This document shows positions 1 through 7,283 of a DNA stretch of 21,354 nucleotides, one piece after another. A program made the translations under genes and the position numbers. Each line of letters begins with the position of its first letter. Position 1 is the stretch's first letter. Source of the DNA: an uncultured Desulfuromonadales bacterium (GTDB taxonomy: Bacteria; Desulfobacterota; Desulfuromonadia; Desulfuromonadales; Geopsychrobacteraceae); NCBI GenBank assembly GCA_947259685.1, contig CAMYNC010000060.1, positions 1 to 21,354 on the forward strand, given 5' to 3'. Under the pieces are notes generated by a model that saw only the letters and a list, made by a program, of their open reading frames with translations, was not told the origin of the DNA and did no database searches.

Positions 1-2098
1 TGAGCATGTGCAGCTCGATCGCTTTGGCGACGGCGTCGGCGCAGGAGGTGATGCGGTTCTCACCGAAACCGGCCGGCTTGTGGCAGGTGATGCCGATCAT
101 CTGCTTGATTGCCTGGCGAGCCTGAACTCCGCTCCGCCAGGCCAGGGAGACCAACCGGCCAATCGCCTCACATTGCGAGGCTGCGCAACCACCGGCCTTG
201 CCCATGGTGGTGAATAGCTCGAACAGGCCGTTGCTGTCTTCGTTGATGGTGATGTAGAGCGGCCCGCAGCCGGTTTCCATCTGGTAGGTGGCGCCGGTCA
301 GTGCCCGCGGCCGTTCTTTTTTCCGGGAGGCTTTACCACTTTCCATCCTGATCGCCTCGACCGGTTTCTCTTCTTCTTTTTTGGCCACCGAAAGTACCTG
401 CATATCGCGCGAGCCATCGCGGTAGATGGTCACCCCTTTGCAACCCTGCTGGTAAGACAGGCGATAAGCGGTGGCGACATCGTCGCGGCTGGCGTCGTGG
501 CAGAAATTGACAGTCTTGGAGACGGCATTGTCGGTATGACGTTGGAAGGCGGCCTGCATCATGACGTGATCTTCCGGAGTGATGTCGTGGGAGGTGACGA
601 AGATATTCCGCACGTCTTCAGGAATCGCATCAATCCCTTGCACGGTGCCTTTTTCAGCAATCTCCTGCATCAACTCTTCGCTGTAAAAGCCGCGCTGTTT
701 GGCGATTTTTTCGAACAGCGGATGAACTTCGATCAGCCTATTATTGTCGAGGACCTGGCGCACGTATGAGACCGCGAACAGCGGTTCGACACCGCTGGAA
801 CAATTGCCGATGATTGAGATAGTGCCGGTCGGGGCAATTGTCGTACAGGTGGCATTGCGTACCGGATCAGCACCTTTTTTATCAAAAATACTGCCTTTGA
901 AATTCGGGAAAGCGCCGCGTTCTTCGGCCAGCTGAGCCGACATCTTCCAGGCAGTATCGTTGATGAACTTCATCACTTTTTCGCCAAGGTTGATCGCCTT
1001 GGTGCTGTTGTAGGGGATGCCGAGCAGAATCAGCATGTCGGCCCAGCCCATGACGCCAAGCCCGATCTTGCGGTTGGCGCGGGTCATGTCATCGATTTCT
1101 TTGAGAGGATATTTGTTGGCTTCGATGACGTTATCAAGAAAGCGGGTCGCCAGGTTGATGGTTTCTTCCAGCTTCTTCCAGTTGACATCGCTGCCCTTGA
1201 CCATGTTTGCCAGGTTGATCGACCCCAGGTTACAGGATTCATAGGGCAGCAGCGGCTGCTCGCCGCAGGGGTTGGTGCTTTCGATCTCGCCGATGTGCGG
1301 CGTCGGGTTGTCGCGGTTAAGACGATCGAGGAAGATGATTCCCGGTTCGCCGTTGCTCCAGGCCATATCGACAATTTGGTTGAAGACCTTGGTGGCATTC
1401 AGTTGCTTAACCACCTTGCCGTTGCGGGGGTTGATGATGTCGTAATCGGCACCTTTTTCCACCGCTTCCATGAAGGTTTCGGTCATGCCGACCGAGATAT
1501 TGAAGTTGGTCAGCACGGTTTGATCGCGCTTGGCCATGATGAAATCCATAATATCGGGATGGTCGACCCGCAGGATACCCATATTGGCTCCACGTCGGGT
1601 GCCGCCCTGCTTGATGGTTTCGGTGGCAGCGTCAAACACCCGCATGAAGGAGAGGGGACCGGAAGAAACGCCACTGGTCGATTGAACTTCATCATTGGCC
1701 GGGCGGATCTTGGTGAAGGAAAAGCCGGTGCCGCCGCCGCTCTTGTGAATCAGTGCGGTGTTTTTGATCGCTTCAAAAATACTCTCCATTGAATCACCGA
1801 CCGGCAGCACGAAGCAAGCCGAGAGCTGACCCAGTTCGCGACCGGCATTCATCAGGGTCGGCGAGTTGGGCAAAAAGTCTAACTCAGTCATGACTTTGAA
1901 GTAGGCTTCTTCGTAATTCTGCTTTTTGCCTTCGATTTGAGGTTCCGCTGCGTTAATGGTTTTGGCCACGCGACGAAACATGTCGACCGGGGTCTCAAGC
2001 GGATTGCCGTCGGCATCTCGTTTTAAGTAGCGTTTGGCCAGTACGGTCATGGCGTTTTTCGAGAGGCTTAAAAGCTCGGCAGTCTGCGTATTTGGCAT
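1..2098 (-). CDS. nrdJ: Adenosylcobalamin-dependent (class II) ribonucleoside-diphosphate reductase, 3' end cut by window
   Basis: This enzyme reduces ribonucleotides to deoxyribonucleotides in the cytoplasm, using adenosylcobalamin to make the radical, so it works with or without oxygen. The minus-strand reading frame is open from ATG at 2098-2096 to the left edge, about 699 residues with no stop, so the C-terminus is missing. The class signature is visible: a Cys in an SACF context (C95), the thiyl-radical motif NPCGE (N276, C278, E280), and a partner Cys eleven residues on (C289, in ESCNLGS). A phosphate-binding PTGT-type loop (APTGTISIIG) also follows. The visible C-terminal part is Cys-rich (GKAGGCAASQCEA, then TSCADA), as in the C-terminal extension of this subfamily. 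A purine-rich ribosome site (AAAGGG) precedes the start. No radical-generating small subunit gene is adjacent, as expected for class II. Two NrdR-type boxes overlap the likely promoter. Family call is firm. Confidence 0.95.
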   Translation of the reverse strand, partial: MPNTQTAELLSLSKNAMTVLAKRYLKRDADGNPLETPVDMFRRVAKTINAAEPQIEGKKQNYEEAYFKVMTELDFLPNSPTLMNAGRELGQLSACFVLPVGDSMESIFEAIKNTALIHKSGGGTGFSFTKIRPANDEVQSTSGVSSGPLSFMRVFDAATETIKQGGTRRGANMGILRVDHPDIMDFIMAKRDQTVLTNFNISVGMTETFMEAVEKGADYDIINPRNGKVVKQLNATKVFNQIVDMAWSNGEPGIIFLDRLNRDNPTPHIGEIESTNPCGEQPLLPYESCNLGSINLANMVKGSDVNWKKLEETINLATRFLDNVIEANKYPLKEIDDMTRANRKIGLGVMGWADMLILLGIPYNSTKAINLGEKVMKFINDTAWKMSAQLAEERGAFPNFKGSIFDKKGADPVRNATCTTIAPTGTISIIGNCSSGVEPLFAVSYVRQVLDNNRLIEVHPLFEKIAKQRGFYSEELMQEIAEKGTVQGIDAIPEDVRNIFVTSHDITPEDHVMMQAAFQRHTDNAVSKTVNFCHDASRDDVATAYRLSYQQGCKGVTIYRDGSRDMQVLSVAKKEEEKPVEAIRMESGKASRKKERPRALTGATYQMETGCGPLYITINEDSNGLFELFTTMGKAGGCAASQCEAIGRLVSLAWRSGVQARQAIKQMIGITCHKPAGFGENRITSCADAVAKAIELHML

Positions 2099-2161
2099 TG
2101 TTGTTTACCCTTTCTTTTCCATTTTTTCAAAAAATAAGCTGACAAGATAAGTCTTCTATGG

Positions 2162-2177
2162 GCACAATATTTAGTGT
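2162..2177 (-). promoter_or_regulatory. NrdR box 1 (downstream of nrdJ -10)
   Basis: The 16-mer gcacaatatttagtgt matches the NrdR consensus ACACTATATATAGTGT at 13 of 16 positions by my count. It lies between the likely nrdJ -10 and its start codon. NrdR is the ATP/dATP-sensing repressor of ribonucleotide reductase genes and binds paired boxes about three helical turns apart. A second box starts 30 bp away. No nrdR gene is visible in the window. Confidence 0.72.
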
Positions 2178-2186
2178 CGGAAGATA

Positions 2187-2214
2187 ATTAATCACTAGAT
2201 GTGGTGTGAGTCAA
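2187..2214 (-). promoter_or_regulatory. Candidate sigma-70 promoter of nrdJ
   Basis: On the minus strand there is a -35 element TTGACT (plus-strand AGTCAA at 2209-2214). After 16 bp comes ATTAAT (2187-2192) as a -10 (4 of 6 to TATAAT); a 17-bp alternative, TTAATT, overlaps it. The second NrdR box fills the spacer between the two hexamers, the arrangement expected for direct repression. The -35 is good and the -10 is only fair, so the exact start site is uncertain. Confidence 0.5.
2192..2207 (-). promoter_or_regulatory. NrdR box 2 (in the promoter spacer)
   Basis: The 16-mer tcactagatgtggtgt matches the NrdR consensus at 12 of 16 positions, with both outer CAC/GTG arms intact. It starts 30 bp from box 1, close to the three-turn spacing known for cooperative NrdR binding, and falls between the candidate -35 and -10 of nrdJ. 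The pairing and placement are better evidence than either box alone. Confidence 0.65.
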
Positions 2215-2240
2215 GCATCGAGAGATTAAAAATATGACAT

Positions 2241-2265
2241 TTGTGCCAAGTCTGATCTGGCAAAA
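2241..2265. promoter_or_regulatory. Inverted repeat in the nrdJ / response-regulator intergenic region
   Basis: TTGTGCCA and TGGCAAAA form an interrupted palindrome (seven of eight positions paired) with a 9-nt spacer. It lies just upstream of the nrdJ -35 and about 215 bp upstream of the divergent response regulator gene. The shape fits a dimeric activator or repressor site. I do not recognise the regulator. The rest of the 379-bp gap (2099-2477) holds the nrdJ control region, a weak plus-strand promoter candidate and no gene. Confidence 0.3.
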
Positions 2266-2362
2266 AAAGACCAGGATATGGGATGTAGTTATGAACCTGC
2301 CAACAGGGTCGAATTGGAGAAAAACAGGCAAACTGAAGAACTGAGTATTTCCACTGTTTTGC

Positions 2363-2391
2363 TTGCCGGGTTAGAATGTTTTAGGTATTCT
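2363..2391 (+). promoter_or_regulatory. Weak sigma-70 promoter candidate for the response regulator gene
   Basis: TTGCCG (2363-2368), a 17-bp spacer and TATTCT (2386-2391) precede the regulator start by about 87 bp. The -35 hexamer matches only three or four positions and the -10 four, so this is the best candidate seen rather than a confident call. Confidence 0.3.
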
Positions 2392-2477
2392 GCCGCGAGT
2401 AAGGTTTAATTTTTTTAAATGTGACAAGGTTCAAGGGTTAGCAAACTCGTATGTCTTGAAGGGACATTTAAATTCTA

Positions 2478-3851
2478 ATGCCCGGTGAAAAAATTCTGAT
2501 AGTTGATGACGAAGCGGGGATGCAGCGCCTGCTGTCCAGGGTGCTGGAAAAGCAGGGCTATGCCACAGTGCCGGTCGGTTCGGCGGCTGAGGCTCTGCAG
2601 CTGATTTCCATGGACAGTTTCGATCTGGTGGTCACAGACATCCAGATGCCGGAAATGAACGGGCTGGAACTGCTCAAAGAAATTAAAGAATACGATCCTT
2701 CCCTGCCGATTATCGTTATCACTGCATATGGCACGGTTGAGAGTGCTGTAGAAGCGCTGCGCAATGGCGCCTTTGACTACATCACCAAGCCGTTTGAAAC
2801 CGATGAGATCCGCTTGACAGTCGCGCGAGTTTTCGAGCATACCCGGTTGCTGGAAGAGAACCGTCATCTGCATCAGGAGCTGGAAGAGCACTATCGTTTC
2901 AGCGGAATTGTCGGTAAATCGCCGATCATGGCGGATATTTACGACATGGCCGCTTCGGTGGCGGTGAGTAACGCCAGCGTCCTGATCACCGGCGAAAGCG
3001 GCACCGGAAAAGAGCTGGTCGCCCGATCGATTCACTATAATTCGCCGCGCAAAGATAAACCGTTTATCGTGTTGAATTGCGCGGTTTATTCTGAAGGTGT
3101 GCTTGAGAGTGAGCTGTTCGGCCACGAAAAAGGTGCCTTTTCCGGAGCAGTTGCGCAGAAAAAGGGGCGTTTTGAGTTGGCCGATCAGGGTACCCTGTTT
3201 ATCGACGAAGTGGCCGAAATGAGTGCCTCTGCCCAGGTTAAGCTGTTGCGGGTGATTCAGGAGCAGGAATTTGAGCGGGTCGGTGGGATCCGCACCATCA
3301 AAACAGATGTGCGGATCGTCGCGGCCACCAATAAAGATCTGGTTGAGCAGGTGCGCAAGGGAGAATTTCGCGAAGATCTCTATTACCGCTTGAACGTGGT
3401 ACATATTGAATTACCACCCTTGCGAGAGCGTCGTGAAGATATTGAACCCCTGGCCGAACATTTCCTTCACAAATACACTGGTGAAACCGGCAAGAAAATC
3501 AACCAGATTGCCCCTAAAGCGATCGGTTGTCTGGTGGCCCATGAATGGCCGGGAAACGTCCGGGAGTTGCAGAACGCCATCGAGAGAGCGGTGGTTTTGA
3601 GTCGCAGTGACGTGATCACCCCGCGTGATTTGCCTCAGGATGTGCGCGGTGACAGTGAAATCTGTCTGACCCTGCCGCAGCAGGGAGGCAACCTGACCGT
3701 GATCCTCGAAGATTTGGAACGCCAACTGATCATTCAAACCCTGCGCCGCGAAGGAGCCTCTCAAACCCGGGCAGCCGATACCCTGGGGATCGCTCGCACC
3801 ACACTGCGCTACAAAATGGAAAAATACGGCCTGATCGACCGTCAGGACTGA
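2478..3851 (+). CDS. Sigma-54-dependent response regulator, NtrC/AtoC family
   Basis: A cytoplasmic two-component activator that, when phosphorylated, uses ATP hydrolysis to open sigma-54 RNA polymerase promoters. Its 457 residues show the usual three parts. The receiver domain (about 1-118) has the acidic pocket D10/D11, phospho-acceptor D54 (VVTDIQMPE), T82 and K104. The AAA+ domain (about 142-370) has Walker A GESGTGKE at 172-179, Walker B LFIDE near 240-244 and the sigma-54 contact loop GAFSGA at 219-224. A Fis-type helix-turn-helix ends the protein (SQTRAADTLGIARTTLRYKM). The contact loop carries Ser where GAFTGA is usual. The ribosome site AAGGGA lies a rather long 13 nt before ATG. No sensor kinase gene is adjacent, so it is an orphan here. 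A GG-N10-GC promoter candidate lies right behind it, before a six-gene operon, making that operon the obvious, untested, target. Confidence 0.93.
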   Translation: MPGEKILIVDDEAGMQRLLSRVLEKQGYATVPVGSAAEALQLISMDSFDLVVTDIQMPEMNGLELLKEIKEYDPSLPIIVITAYGTVESAVEALRNGAFDYITKPFETDEIRLTVARVFEHTRLLEENRHLHQELEEHYRFSGIVGKSPIMADIYDMAASVAVSNASVLITGESGTGKELVARSIHYNSPRKDKPFIVLNCAVYSEGVLESELFGHEKGAFSGAVAQKKGRFELADQGTLFIDEVAEMSASAQVKLLRVIQEQEFERVGGIRTIKTDVRIVAATNKDLVEQVRKGEFREDLYYRLNVVHIELPPLRERREDIEPLAEHFLHKYTGETGKKINQIAPKAIGCLVAHEWPGNVRELQNAIERAVVLSRSDVITPRDLPQDVRGDSEICLTLPQQGGNLTVILEDLERQLIIQTLRREGASQTRAADTLGIARTTLRYKMEKYGLIDRQD

Positions 3852-3866
3852 CAGATACCCGTCAGT
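3847..3866. promoter_or_regulatory. Inverted repeat, candidate enhancer site for the sigma-54 activator
   Basis: ACTGAC, eight bases, then GTCAGT form a perfect 6-bp inverted repeat overlapping the stop codon of the regulator gene; a further GTCAG begins at 3841. Its centre is about 95 bp upstream of the -24 element of the sigma-54 promoter candidate, a normal enhancer distance for NtrC-type activators. There is no T-run after it, so it is a poor terminator. Assignment to this regulator is inference. Confidence 0.35.
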
Positions 3867-3951
3867 GGTGGATCTAGCCCAGGCGGGTTAATGAGGGTAA
3901 TGAGCATGTGGGTTCAGTCGCTTAGGGAGTGTTATTGGCATTCCTCTGAGA

Positions 3952-3965
3952 GGTACATTCCTTGC
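3952..3965 (+). promoter_or_regulatory. Candidate sigma-54 (-24/-12) promoter of the 4031-8896 operon
   Basis: The string aGGTACattccTTGCT fits the sigma-54 consensus TGGCAC-N5-TTGCT, with GG at 3952-3953, exactly ten bases, and GC at 3964-3965. The only clear departures are A for the leading T and T for the C after GG. Transcription would begin near 3977, about 54 nt before the first gene. Lying directly behind a sigma-54 activator gene supports it strongly. Confidence 0.68.
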
Positions 3966-4030
3966 TTTGAAACATCATCTGTCTAGCCTTTTCGGCTTTT
4001 GGTTTTGAACTTCTCGGAGTCTTAGATTCG

Positions 4031-4498
4031 ATGCGAAGCATTTTGGTTTTATTATTTCTTCTGATCAGCGTTCCGGCTGGTGCCTGCTTCGGTCCCAAGC
4101 TGTTTTTGGGAACCCCACCCGGCGTAGAGGGCGAACTGCTGTTTCACCTGGTGTCGATTTATGTCAAGGAAAAGACCGGCATTGAGTCGTTACGGCTGGA
4201 AATGACGGCCGAACAGACCGCTGACGGATTACTGAAAAAAGAAGAGGTTGACCTGGCTTTTGATCACAATCAAAGTCAGCAGTGGGGTGCCTTGCTTCAG
4301 GTCGGGGAACAACTCTATTTGCTTTCCGGTCCACGACCGACCCAGGATCTGCAGTTCACCACGGTACCGCGGGTCCTGAGTAAATTGCAGCGGCTGCTGG
4401 ACGCAGATGATCTTTCTCATTTGCGGCAGCAGGTGACCGCTGGGGTGCTGCCAGCCAAGGCCGTGCGCAGCTACTATATGCAGCAGGGCTGGATCTGA
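4031..4498 (+). CDS. Small exported protein, resembles part of an OpuAC-type solute-binding domain
   Basis: This is the first gene of the operon, 155 residues. A hydrophobic signal peptide (about 1-18) ends in PAGAC, giving either signal peptidase I cleavage or a poor lipobox. The body reads like the start of a quaternary-amine (OpuAC) type binding domain: LFLGTPPGVEGELLFHLVSI, then a segment ending in LLKKEEVDLAFDHNQ, which resembles the 'low-copy, high-load' part of such domains. It is about half the usual 270-300 residues, so it cannot form a complete two-lobed binding protein. No frameshift is evident, so it may be a genuine short family or a decayed relative. The ribosome site GGAG lies 11 nt from ATG. 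Its stop overlaps the next start (TGATG), so translation is coupled. I do not recognise a named family. Confidence 0.75.
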   Translation: MRSILVLLFLLISVPAGACFGPKLFLGTPPGVEGELLFHLVSIYVKEKTGIESLRLEMTAEQTADGLLKKEEVDLAFDHNQSQQWGALLQVGEQLYLLSGPRPTQDLQFTTVPRVLSKLQRLLDADDLSHLRQQVTAGVLPAKAVRSYYMQQGWI

Positions 4499-5286
4499 TG
4501 CGCCTATTGCTGTTAGTTGCTCTGCTTCTGCTGAGCGGCTGTGCCGCTTCGGTGGCCCCGCCTGCAGTTGTCGATTATGCACAATTGCCGGTTATCGGCG
4601 GCGTTTTGACCCATGATACAATCCTGGATGGTGATTATCTGTTGGCGACCGATCTGCAGGTGCCTCACGGGTTGACCCTGACCATCGCTGCGGGTAGCCG
4701 AATCTACATCCAACCCTCTGACAGCACTAAAATCGACCCGGAGTATCTTTCCCGCGAAGTCGAACTGCTGGTGCGTGGCCGCCTGCTGGCCCTTGGCAGC
4801 GCTGAACGACCGATCCGTTTCATCCCGCTAGGAAAGAATTCTTCAGACATCCTCTGGGCCGGGATCGAACTGGTTGCCAGCCAGGGCAGCCGTCTGCATT
4901 ACCTGATTATCGAACAGGCCGAAGCTGGTCTACTCTGCTTGGATTCATCGCCACAAGTGGCTTCTATGGAGATCCTGCGCAGTCGCTACGGAATTATTCT
5001 ACAACAATCCAGCGCCCCGCAAATATCAGACAGCCTGCTTGCCGATGGTGAGGGTGGTCTGTTCTGCTGGGATCAGAGTGCTCCGCTGATTGAGAGCAGC
5101 CGAATTGTTCGCCAGCAGGAAGAGGGCGTTTATCTGGGCAGGGATTGCCAGGCCAGGCTGAGCGGGAATTTAATTGAGCAGACCGATCGCGCTCTGGTGT
5201 TGCCAACGGGAATCACCGTTGCTGCCGATAACCGGCTGGTCAACAACCGGCTTGATGTCGTGCATTATCCTCAAGAGGGCAAATGA
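4498..5286 (+). CDS. Lipoprotein with right-handed parallel beta-helix repeats
   Basis: A 262-residue lipoprotein. The signal peptide ends in the lipobox LLSGC, with the lipidated Cys at about residue 15. After a proline-rich linker comes a module with the pattern 'LVRGRLLALGSAERPIRFIP', typical of the cap of parallel beta-helix proteins. Short repeating strands follow (LHYLIIEQAEAGLLCLDSS, ASMEILRSRYGIILQQSS, SRIVRQQEEGVYLGRDC). It should sit in the outer or inner membrane facing the periplasm, or be exposed outside. Beta-helix proteins of this sort (NosD/CASH-like) often bind or process sugars or help metal-centre assembly; nothing here points to one substrate. Start overlaps the previous stop, and its own stop overlaps the next start. 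It shares its N-terminal module with the next protein, suggesting an old tandem duplication. Confidence 0.82.
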   Translation: MRLLLLVALLLLSGCAASVAPPAVVDYAQLPVIGGVLTHDTILDGDYLLATDLQVPHGLTLTIAAGSRIYIQPSDSTKIDPEYLSREVELLVRGRLLALGSAERPIRFIPLGKNSSDILWAGIELVASQGSRLHYLIIEQAEAGLLCLDSSPQVASMEILRSRYGIILQQSSAPQISDSLLADGEGGLFCWDQSAPLIESSRIVRQQEEGVYLGRDCQARLSGNLIEQTDRALVLPTGITVAADNRLVNNRLDVVHYPQEGK

Positions 5287-6353
5287 TGAAAATCCTCTGG
5301 CCCCTGCTGATGTTGCTGTTGCTGCCGCTGTCCGGGTTTGCGCAGTTGCATTACCAGGGCGAGACCTCTCTCTACGAAGATACTATCTGGGAAGGGGAGG
5401 TGCTGGTTGACGGAATTCTGACGGTGGCGATGGGCGCCACGCTTGAAATTCGCCCGGGAACGGTGGTTCGGTTTACCCGTTTTGACAGTAATGCCGACCA
5501 GATCGGTGAGCACGAACTATTTGTTCAGGGGCGGCTGTTGGCGCTTGGCACCGCCGAGCAGCCGATTCTGTTTACTTCGGCCGAACCGGAGCCGCGCATC
5601 GCGGACTGGGGCGCATTAAACATGATGATGAGTGAAGAAGGGCAGAACCGGTTGGAGCACTGCATCGTCGAATATGCCTATCGTGGTTTTCACGCCCATT
5701 TTTCCCGCGCCGAACTCAAACACAGCCGCTTTCGTTTCAATCAGCGTGGTGCCCAGTTTCAGGAGTCGGAGGTAAGTGTCGAAAATTGTGAGTTTATAAG
5801 TAACTTCAACGGACTGCAGTTTCGTGACTCGACAGTCCTCTTGCGAAACAGCAATGTTCGCGATAACCAGTGGGGTGTGCGGGCCGTTTTCGTTAAATTG
5901 CGGCTTGAAGGCTGTGAGATCACCGGTAATCGGGTCAATGGCATCAGTCTGCGTGACTCTGAATTTATCATCAGCAATAATTTGCTGCACAATAATCGCC
6001 GTGGTCTCTACCTGCAGCGCAGCCGTGGCCAGGCCGAGCAAAATCAGATCACCGGAAATCGCGAACATGGCATCTATCTTGAAGATAGTATCGCTGACCT
6101 AAGCCAGAACCTGTTGCGGGATAACGGCCGCTCTGGTTTGAAAGTCTTCAATGCCGGTGGGCGGATCGCTGAAAATCGCTTCGACGGCAATCATCAGTTT
6201 TCCCTGGTCAATGCCGGCCAGGATGATTTCACCCTGGAAGCGAATCGGTTTGCATCTCAAGGTGTCAGGATTCTCGATCAGCAAACTCGCGCCGATGTCG
6301 GTCGGATCGAATTGAGCACCCCGGTTACGCGGATCCCAGCCAGAGGCCAATAG
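5283..6353 (+). CDS. Exported right-handed parallel beta-helix protein (NosD/CASH-like)
   Basis: A 356-residue protein with a cleavable signal peptide (hydrophobic about 4-18, cleavage after SGFAQ or just before). The N-terminal module (to about residue 105) includes FVQGRLLALGTAEQPILF, closely matching the preceding lipoprotein. From about 115 to 330 there are many roughly 21-24-residue coils rich in Asn: ENCEFISNFNGLQF, RNSNVRDNQWGVRA, EGCEITGNRVNGISL, SNNLLHNNRRGLYL, EQNQITGNREHGIYL, SQNLLRDNGRSGLKV. These are classic NosD/pectate-lyase-like beta-helix repeats. No catalytic residues are obvious, so a binding or scaffolding role is as likely as an enzyme. Two start codons overlap the upstream stop (ATGATGA at 5283-5289), so 5283 or 5286 could initiate; the protein differs by one Met. 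Confidence 0.85.
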   Translation: MMKILWPLLMLLLLPLSGFAQLHYQGETSLYEDTIWEGEVLVDGILTVAMGATLEIRPGTVVRFTRFDSNADQIGEHELFVQGRLLALGTAEQPILFTSAEPEPRIADWGALNMMMSEEGQNRLEHCIVEYAYRGFHAHFSRAELKHSRFRFNQRGAQFQESEVSVENCEFISNFNGLQFRDSTVLLRNSNVRDNQWGVRAVFVKLRLEGCEITGNRVNGISLRDSEFIISNNLLHNNRRGLYLQRSRGQAEQNQITGNREHGIYLEDSIADLSQNLLRDNGRSGLKVFNAGGRIAENRFDGNHQFSLVNAGQDDFTLEANRFASQGVRILDQQTRADVGRIELSTPVTRIPARGQ

Positions 6354-6366
6354 TTTCTTTTCGTAT

Positions 6367-7281
6367 ATGAGGTTTATTTTGATCATTCGCAGACTCCTGA
6401 GCTTCCTCCTGCTTCTGCTGCCACTGTTGTTGGTTGCTTGTCAGTCGCCTACAGATCGCCCGGTGATGAAGATCGGCTATATGAACTGCAACAGCGAGGC
6501 GGAGACCCAAGCCCGCTTCAAGCCGCTCACTAAGTATTTGTCCGAACAGCTGAATGTCGATTTCCAGGCGGTGCCGGTCGACACCCAGGATTTCCCGGAG
6601 CGTTTCGCCGCCGGGGAATTTGAATTCACCCATACCAATTCCCTGGTTTACGTGATCATGCGCGAGAATCAGCAGTTGGAGCTGGTCGCTACGGAAAAGC
6701 GCGGTAATTATGGCACCCATACCGCTGGCGCAATCATTGCTCGCAAGGATAGCGGCATCAAGACGCTTGCCGACATCAAGGGCAAGCGGATGATCTTCGG
6801 GCCCCAACTGGCGCCGAGCGGCTTTCTTGCTCAGTACGACCTGATGCTGCGGGAAGGGATCGATCCGGAGTTGGATATCGCCTACTACGCCATCCCGTCC
6901 GGTTCGTTCAAGCATGAAAAGGTTGTCTATGGGGTCTATTTCGGCCAGTACGATGTTGGCGCCTCGCCAGCCCTCGATCTGGAACTGATGACCAAAGAAG
7001 GTAAGATAACCGCCGATGATTTTGTCATTCTTGGCCAGAGTCCGATCTTTCCCTACTGTACTTTTGGTGCTCGGAAAGACGTCGATAAACAACTGGTACA
7101 GAAATTTCAACAGGCGCTGGTTGAACTGACGCATGCTGATACGGTTGATTACCAGGGGGAGCAGCTCAAAGTGCTGGCTTCCGCTTGGATTGATGGTTTT
7201 GAAGCCCTGGAGGATAGCGATTACAACCTGCTGCGGGAAATGGCCAAACGGGCCAACATGCCGCCCTACCAGGAGTTCTGA
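6367..7281 (+). CDS. PhnD-like phosphate/phosphonate-type substrate-binding lipoprotein
   Basis: A 304-residue lipoprotein with a long hydrophobic signal ending in the lipobox LLLVAC (Cys about 25), followed by a solute-binding domain. The family pattern is clear: MKIGYMNCNSEAETQARFKPL at the mature N-terminus, FEFTHTNSLVYVIM, GAIIARKDSGIKTLADIKGKRMIFG (the hinge and ligand loop of PhnD-type proteins), SGFLAQYDLM and GQYDVGASP. PhnD relatives bind phosphonate, phosphite or other oxyanions and hand them to an ABC transporter, or serve as ligand sensors. No ABC permease or ATPase gene is in this operon; the only transporter is the YedE-type protein two genes on. Its ligand is therefore open. 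Two Cys in NC and PYC contexts (mature NCN and PYCTFG) are not standard PhnD features I know. Gap of 13 bp to the upstream gene. Confidence 0.85.
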   Translation: MRFILIIRRLLSFLLLLLPLLLVACQSPTDRPVMKIGYMNCNSEAETQARFKPLTKYLSEQLNVDFQAVPVDTQDFPERFAAGEFEFTHTNSLVYVIMRENQQLELVATEKRGNYGTHTAGAIIARKDSGIKTLADIKGKRMIFGPQLAPSGFLAQYDLMLREGIDPELDIAYYAIPSGSFKHEKVVYGVYFGQYDVGASPALDLELMTKEGKITADDFVILGQSPIFPYCTFGARKDVDKQLVQKFQQALVELTHADTVDYQGEQLKVLASAWIDGFEALEDSDYNLLREMAKRANMPPYQEF

Positions 7282-7283
7282 AT

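Noticed and set aside
2242..2254. Minus-strand TGGCAC as the -24 half of a sigma-54 promoter for nrdJ.
   Set aside because: The -12 half is missing: TCAT stands where TTGC is needed. A sigma-70 promoter with NrdR boxes lies downstream of it.
2099..2477. Cobalamin riboswitch in front of the B12-dependent nrdJ.
   Set aside because: I looked for the conserved B12-box-like segment and the surrounding stems on the minus strand and saw none; the leader is AT-rich and carries NrdR boxes instead.
2475..3404. Long minus-strand open frame (309 codons) opposite the response regulator.
   Set aside because: It lies wholly antisense to a gene with complete receiver, AAA+ and helix-turn-helix motifs, and its translation shows no domain; an antisense shadow.
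3985..4003. AGCC-TTTTC-GGCT followed by T-rich sequence in the leader of the 4031 operon, as a terminator or attenuator.
   Set aside because: The stem is only four base pairs, too weak to stop transcription, and it does not extend on either side.
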